From contig OX419755.1 in assembly GCA_948567375.1 (NCBI GenBank), forward strand, positions 50,225,001 to 50,289,000: DNA of 64,000 nt, in the 5' to 3' direction. Of this stretch, positions 60,101 through 64,000 are shown one piece after another (the stretch's first letter is position 1; every line of letters begins with the position of its first letter). Source of the DNA: Lunularia cruciata. Its lineage: Eukaryota; Streptophyta; Marchantiopsida; Lunulariales; Lunulariaceae. Under the pieces are notes generated by a model. That model did not search any database. It was not told the DNA's origin and saw only the letters and a list, made by a program, of their open reading frames with translations. The position numbers and the translations under genes were made by a program.

Positions 60101-63100
60101 ATCAAACAAGCGATGTTGGCAATAGATAGCTCTACCCATAATCATGGGCAGGTATGGCCTTAGAAGGCATGAGACCACAACACTAGTAGCATAGATCAAA
60201 GAATGGCTATAGTAGTTCCTCATTTAGCAAGTAGCTTCTTACATGAGGAGTAAATTTACTTATTGGAACCTATCACAATAGTGGATTCAGACACTTATGC
60301 CTTCCAATCATATCTATATTTGCCTTACGACTTATTGCTAGACCTTGCACTTACATCACTCCTTGTTTATTGACTTTGTATATTTAGACTCTAAGAAGAT
60401 TCAAATAGATCTCAATGAGCATATGCACATTCATGCCCTTACCAACATCTTCACTATTTGTGCTTCTACTTAATAGAGCTAGGATTCTCTCTTGTGGTGT
60501 GAAAGGGTCTAGAGCTTGGCTCTAGGTTTTTCTCTTATTGATGACTTCCAATTTACCTTTGAGTAGTTTACAATAGCTCTATGTTTGAGGTTAGGTCTCT
60601 CACATCCAATTCTCATAGGTCTTTCAGACCAATGTGCATATAGCTCCCTTTATGACATACAAGGCATCCACTTTTTATGATATGTAGTAGGTGGAGATTA
60701 GCAAGCCTAGGTTTAGATTGAGTGATGGTTAGATCTACTAGGGCCACTTATCCATCGAGTGCAAGCATATACTGTTACTTTCATGGATAGTCATTGCACC
60801 TTGCATAACATGGTGGTGGTGGTGAACCCCCTACAAGCAGAGTCATTGGCACAAGCAGGTATACAAGCGTGAGCACTAGTGACCATTGCCTCTCTTGGCA
60901 ATAGGACCACTATGCACCCTTACTATCCCTGGCAACTTTTATCCCTTAGTGAATGAGATTTTTGAGTATATACATCACCACTCCGATGGTTTCTTCAAGG
61001 AGGGAGCATGAAATTCCTTGTAGAGGAGAGTAGCATTAGTTGTCTCTCCAACCATGCTCACATCCTATTATAAACAATGCATATCAATCACTTTACAATT
61101 TGCTCATGCTGTAGGTCTTCATCGAGGAATAACTACTGTAGGTACACCAAACACGGATAGTGTTCTCCCTCTCCACTTACAATACATACTTGTCGAGGAC
61201 CTCTGCCATGTAGTTTAGGAGTAGACTACCTTCCTCTTAAGTTCTTATGTGCTTGTTGCTGGCTTGCTTTTACTCCAAGTATGTGCCTTAGGGCTATGTT
61301 TCTGTTTCTTTCTTATCACTTGGTTGGGCCTTGTATTCTTTTTCCTTTCCTTGGGGATAATCTATACATAATTTTTTAGTATTTTTTTTATTGTTTTCCT
61401 TCTCCGTGAAGTGGAAGAGGAGTTTCTCTGTAATTAAATTGGCAGCTGACTGGCATCCACGATGCAGCGGACGATTGCAATCCTACGGTACGTAAGAAAG
61501 AGAATGTCTTACCTTCTTGCCGTTGAGGCGATTGCCTGAAAGGTTCAGTGTTGTCAAAGTGGCAGTGAATGTCAGGGCCGCCGATAAAGAGTGACAGTCA
61601 GAAACTTTCATTCCCCACTTCGACCAATCAAACTTGGCTCCAGGTGAATCCAAGATCCCGTACCTAACACGGAGACCTGCCAAATTTCTGCGAGCCTTAT
61701 TCCATTGTCAGAAGACTCGAGTTGGTGAAGGAGAAAATTATATCTCCTACTACAGATACCCGTTCTCATAACTTGTTCCAACTAAGTAGAGTAGTCCTTG
61801 TTTCAGCTTCATCAGGAACAATCTGTCCAGCACTGTAGGCTGTGCAAGAGTTACTTTACATATTCATCTAATTGTCGTAGGTCGTCTAAGTCCAAAGGAC
61901 CTTACATATTCTACTGTAAAGTTTCGCTGTTTGGTTCTTAACTCTTCCCGATTTTATGCCAAGCAATGAGTTTGTTCCGCATATGTGCCAAAAAGGGGCA
62001 GGGACGAGAGGCACCTACGAAGCACGTCGATGATAATACGGAGGTCAAGATGGGATGGGAGCCGGTCGAGGTCAAGATTGTGCACGTACGGTGCACTTAT
62101 CTTCATTAGCTCGACCAAAGTCTGCTCTTTTTCGGTCGTCGGGCTATACCTGCAGCATCAGAGCAGATGGAAGTGAAGACGTTGTTGATTCAGTGCTGCC
62201 GCACCATATGCAAGTTTCATACGATGGTTGAAAGAAAATCAAATGGGGGACCTTTCCAACGCGTCTTGCAAATTGCGCTCAAAGAACATTTGTTTCCAGG
62301 AACGACCATGCCCCTGGATGTCACAGTTCCGCCATTTGATCTGTACTTGCCTTCTCCAGTAAGCTTCCTCCGGAATCATCTAAGAGTCAGAATGCGTTAA
62401 GGTTAAGGACGAAACAGGAGATTGTATTCATCTCCTGGGCAAGGTGTGCTTAGAGCTGTTGCTTTTCTCTCTCTCCCCCAGTTCGTTCCAATCTATATTT
62501 ACTTTTTGGTGTAGTCATGTCCTAGTTAATTATGTCATTCGATTACAGCTGAAGACGCTGCTTGGAGAGTGATTAAGAGAGAGAGTTGTACTGACATCTG
62601 CCGCTAATTTCAATGGAAGATCCAGGGGGATTTCTTCCACGACCCGCAGACGTTCATCAGCCGGGATACCACCGAATCCAGGATGCTTTTCAAAATTCTT
62701 CGCCAGAACCGGGATGCATAGGTCCATCAGTGAAGGAAGAAAGTAGGAATTTGGTAGAGGCAAACTGTAGTCCCATTCCAAGCTGGGAAGTGGTGTACTT
62801 TTTGCTGTTGCTGTCGATGGGCTGGCCCCCATCGAGTCCGGAGTCCTGGCAACACCGCCAGTAACGCTTTCTGGAGCAGCGGCAGCAGCCCCTCCTGTCG
62901 GAGAAAGCTCTGCTGCTGGAGGTGTGGCTGGTTTACCCTCGGCAGCAGGCTTCAACGTTTCCGGGGGTTTCTGCTCCTGGAGGGCTGCTGCTGCAGCTAC
63001 AGCCCCGCCACTTGCACCAGCACGAAGGGTGGGCTTCCTCTCAACAATACCTGGGACCGCTGTTGCTCCTGCTACAGCACTTGGCCTCCGCTCTTCTATA

Positions 63101-63135
63101 GGCGAAGGAGGAGGTGCAGCAGATTCCGTCGCCAT
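51124..63135 (-). CDS. DRC5: DRC5/TCTE1-like leucine-rich-repeat subunit of the nexin-dynein regulatory complex
   Basis: DRC5 (TCTE1; FAP155 in Chlamydomonas) is an LRR subunit of the axonemal nexin-dynein regulatory complex and is needed for flagellar beating. Exons by eye: 63135-62596, 62379-62252, 62149-62015, 61687-61513, 52964-52796, 52628-52498, 52423-52338, 52149-51999, 51897-51124. All phases join, giving 762 codons plus stop. The start ACAACCATGGCG is a strong context. Residues 1-115 are Ala/Pro-rich. Family landmarks: NFEKHP...IPLDLPLKL (exon 1), EEAYWRRQVQIKWRNCDIQG and GRSWKQMFFERNLQ (exon 2), GLRVRYGILD...GAKFDWSKWG and CHSLSAAL (exon 4). LRRs follow: TLTTLNLSGNRL, VVDMDLSYNILSDEGV, LVSLNLAANYFGDLGG, LTALNISGN. 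The C-terminus adds an acidic Lys/Glu-rich tail. Intron 4 (61512-52965) is 8.5 kb and full of transposons. Confidence 0.9.
53511..54224 (+). mobile_element. Old non-LTR element, left part (in DRC5 intron 4)
   Basis: Degenerate plus-strand coding traces include QVAQFLYQAQAQALARWILE (near 53605) and LVPLGLLALAKETLGVRLIT (near 54090-54160), the latter resembling the RT finger motif that ends in G-x-R-P-I-x-V. A GTCATCAGTTTTATAGCATTTATGGG block is duplicated locally (53939 and 53978, described here by its first 20 bases GTCATCAGTTTTATAGCATT). The trace ends where the Copia LTR begins. The family is only recognisable by comparison with the right part. Confidence 0.45.
54225..54397 (-). repeat. 3' LTR of the Copia element
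   Basis: It shares AATTAACATATG, CATAATTATGGTCCACTAA-like and CAAGGCATATTATAAATCTA blocks with 59031-59221. Confidence 0.85.
59031..59221 (-). repeat. 5' LTR of the Copia element
   Basis: Partner of 54225-54397. It is 18 bp longer, mainly from an insertion around GGAAAGATGCAATG near its plus-strand start. Confidence 0.85.
59222..61340 (+). mobile_element. Old non-LTR element, right part (in DRC5 intron 4)
   Basis: Plus-strand traces in broken frames match the RT and tail of the 5.6-13.3 kb elements: HPDWIVVQGDVFNTFN (near 59330; compare VDVENAFN), SLGVPLFAIVQYM (near 59560), VQMPKCKVWSP (near 59750; compare VSKCKAWS) and GSRAWLLGFSLIDDFQFTFE (near 60510; compare GACSWILARPCISAFQLSLA). This is a diverged member of the same superfamily, far older than copies 1-3. 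The Copia element separates it from the part at 53511-54224. Confidence 0.55.
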
Positions 63136-63800
63136 GGTTGTCAATCACTGACGGTCAACAACATAATTTGGTCGATAAGACTGCAGAGCTCAACTGCAAA
63201 GTTTCCGGACGAAGAAGCACTTTGGATCCCATCTAGTCATACCCGATCTTGAATTCGCAAAAGGACTTCAATTAGCTTACTAAATTACGTACAGATTGGA
63301 CGACAAATTCTGCTTGTGCATGAAAAGTTACCAATCATCGAATCAGCATTTAACTGTACAGTACATGGATCCTCTAGACGAAGCCAACCGTATCTGTCAA
63401 CGTCCGTCCCTCCTCCCGCATTCCAGACGTTGCAACTAGCCTCGAACAGCTTGCCTCTCAAGACTCGAATCAGGATTGGGGCAGCACTTAGTTCGCTCTC
63501 CTATCGTCTCCTGGTCAAGCCAGGCCGTAACCCTAGGTACCGTAGTGTACTACTGTAGTTTGTTCCGGCCGCACAAACTGCCTCTCTGCCTATACACGGT
63601 CGTCGCCTGACTCTTGTCCCGCTTACCATGTATGTCTGCACTTGGTCTAAACGACAACGTATTTCCTCCTAAGCGTATGACAATTTTATCCCATTTGTAC
63701 GGAGGGAGGTACTGTAATCTTCACGCGTATTATTACAGAGATGGATTTAGCAGTACTCCAATTTGGCATTTAGATTCAACGGCACCCAAAGTTGGCTAAG
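63136..63800. other. Region upstream of the DRC5 gene
   Basis: This is the probable promoter and leader of the DRC5 gene. No gene is recognised on either strand. Confidence 0.45.
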
Positions 63801-63995
63801 AGATTCAGAAATTTAGACCATTTCGAGTTCGCATTGAAATCCAAGAAATTCAAGAATAGTTAGACCTTGCTTCAAGAGATTTAGAAATTTAGACCATCTC
63901 GAGCTCGCATTGAAATTCAAAGATAGTTAGACCATGTTTCAAGAATAGCCGAGAGATTTAAGAATTTAGTCATTTAAGTAGGCATTGAAATTAAA
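63801..63995 (+). repeat. Tandem repeat, unit about 76 bp, three copies
   Basis: The units start at 63801, 63877 and 63954 with AGATT(C/T)AGAAATTTAG(A)CCAT-like text followed by GCATTGAAAT. The third is more diverged, and the array may continue beyond the window. Confidence 0.8.
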
Positions 63996-64000
63996 AAATT

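Noticed and set aside
1-64000. CRISPR arrays, bacterial operons, tRNA or rRNA genes
   Set aside because: None was seen. The sequence is eukaryotic with GT-AG introns, and no cloverleaf or rRNA core was recognised by eye.

Overview
The window is a nuclear contig of a streptophyte (green plant lineage) whose male gametes very probably swim. The evidence is a plant-specific IQD calmodulin-binding gene, a plant-style F-box/kelch gene, TTTAGGG telomere-type repeats, GT-AG introns, and a nine-exon gene for DRC5/TCTE1, a subunit of the axonemal nexin-dynein regulatory complex. A bryophyte, lycophyte, fern or charophyte fits best. The species cannot be named from the sequence alone.

Layout. 1-5.4 kb: no gene I can support. 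5.5-13.3 kb: two tandem, decayed copies (minus strand) of a non-LTR retrotransposon with an N-terminal zinc finger and a C-terminal CCHC plus restriction-like endonuclease-type tail. 15.6-25.5 kb: a Ty3/Gypsy retrotransposon on the minus strand with a captured C5 cytosine methyltransferase between protease and reverse transcriptase and a PHD finger at the C-terminus of integrase. This is the outstanding object in the window. 25.5-33.4 kb: a third copy of the non-LTR element (plus strand), split by a second Gypsy element, a chromovirus with a CCATT target-site duplication at 27.0-32.6 kb. 36.6-38.5 kb: IQD gene (+). 41.0-43.4 kb: F-box/kelch gene (-). 46.5-50.2 kb: nine-exon SLC1/DAACS-type sodium:dicarboxylate/amino-acid symporter gene (+). 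51.1-63.1 kb: DRC5 gene (-), whose 8.5-kb fourth intron holds a Copia element nested in an older non-LTR element.

The left half is heterochromatin-like and TE-dominated. The right half carries four host genes that look intact and are interrupted only in introns. The DNMT-Gypsy gag-pol is one reading frame of about 7.4 kb with 19 internal stops. Twelve are TAG, seven are TGA, none is TAA, and there is no frameshift. That is what cytosine deamination at CHG (CAG to TAG) and CG (CGA to TGA) sites would produce. The element therefore encodes a methyltransferase and a chromatin reader and itself shows the decay expected of methylated DNA.

All splice sites and domain calls come from reading the sequence by eye. 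No alignment or database search was run.
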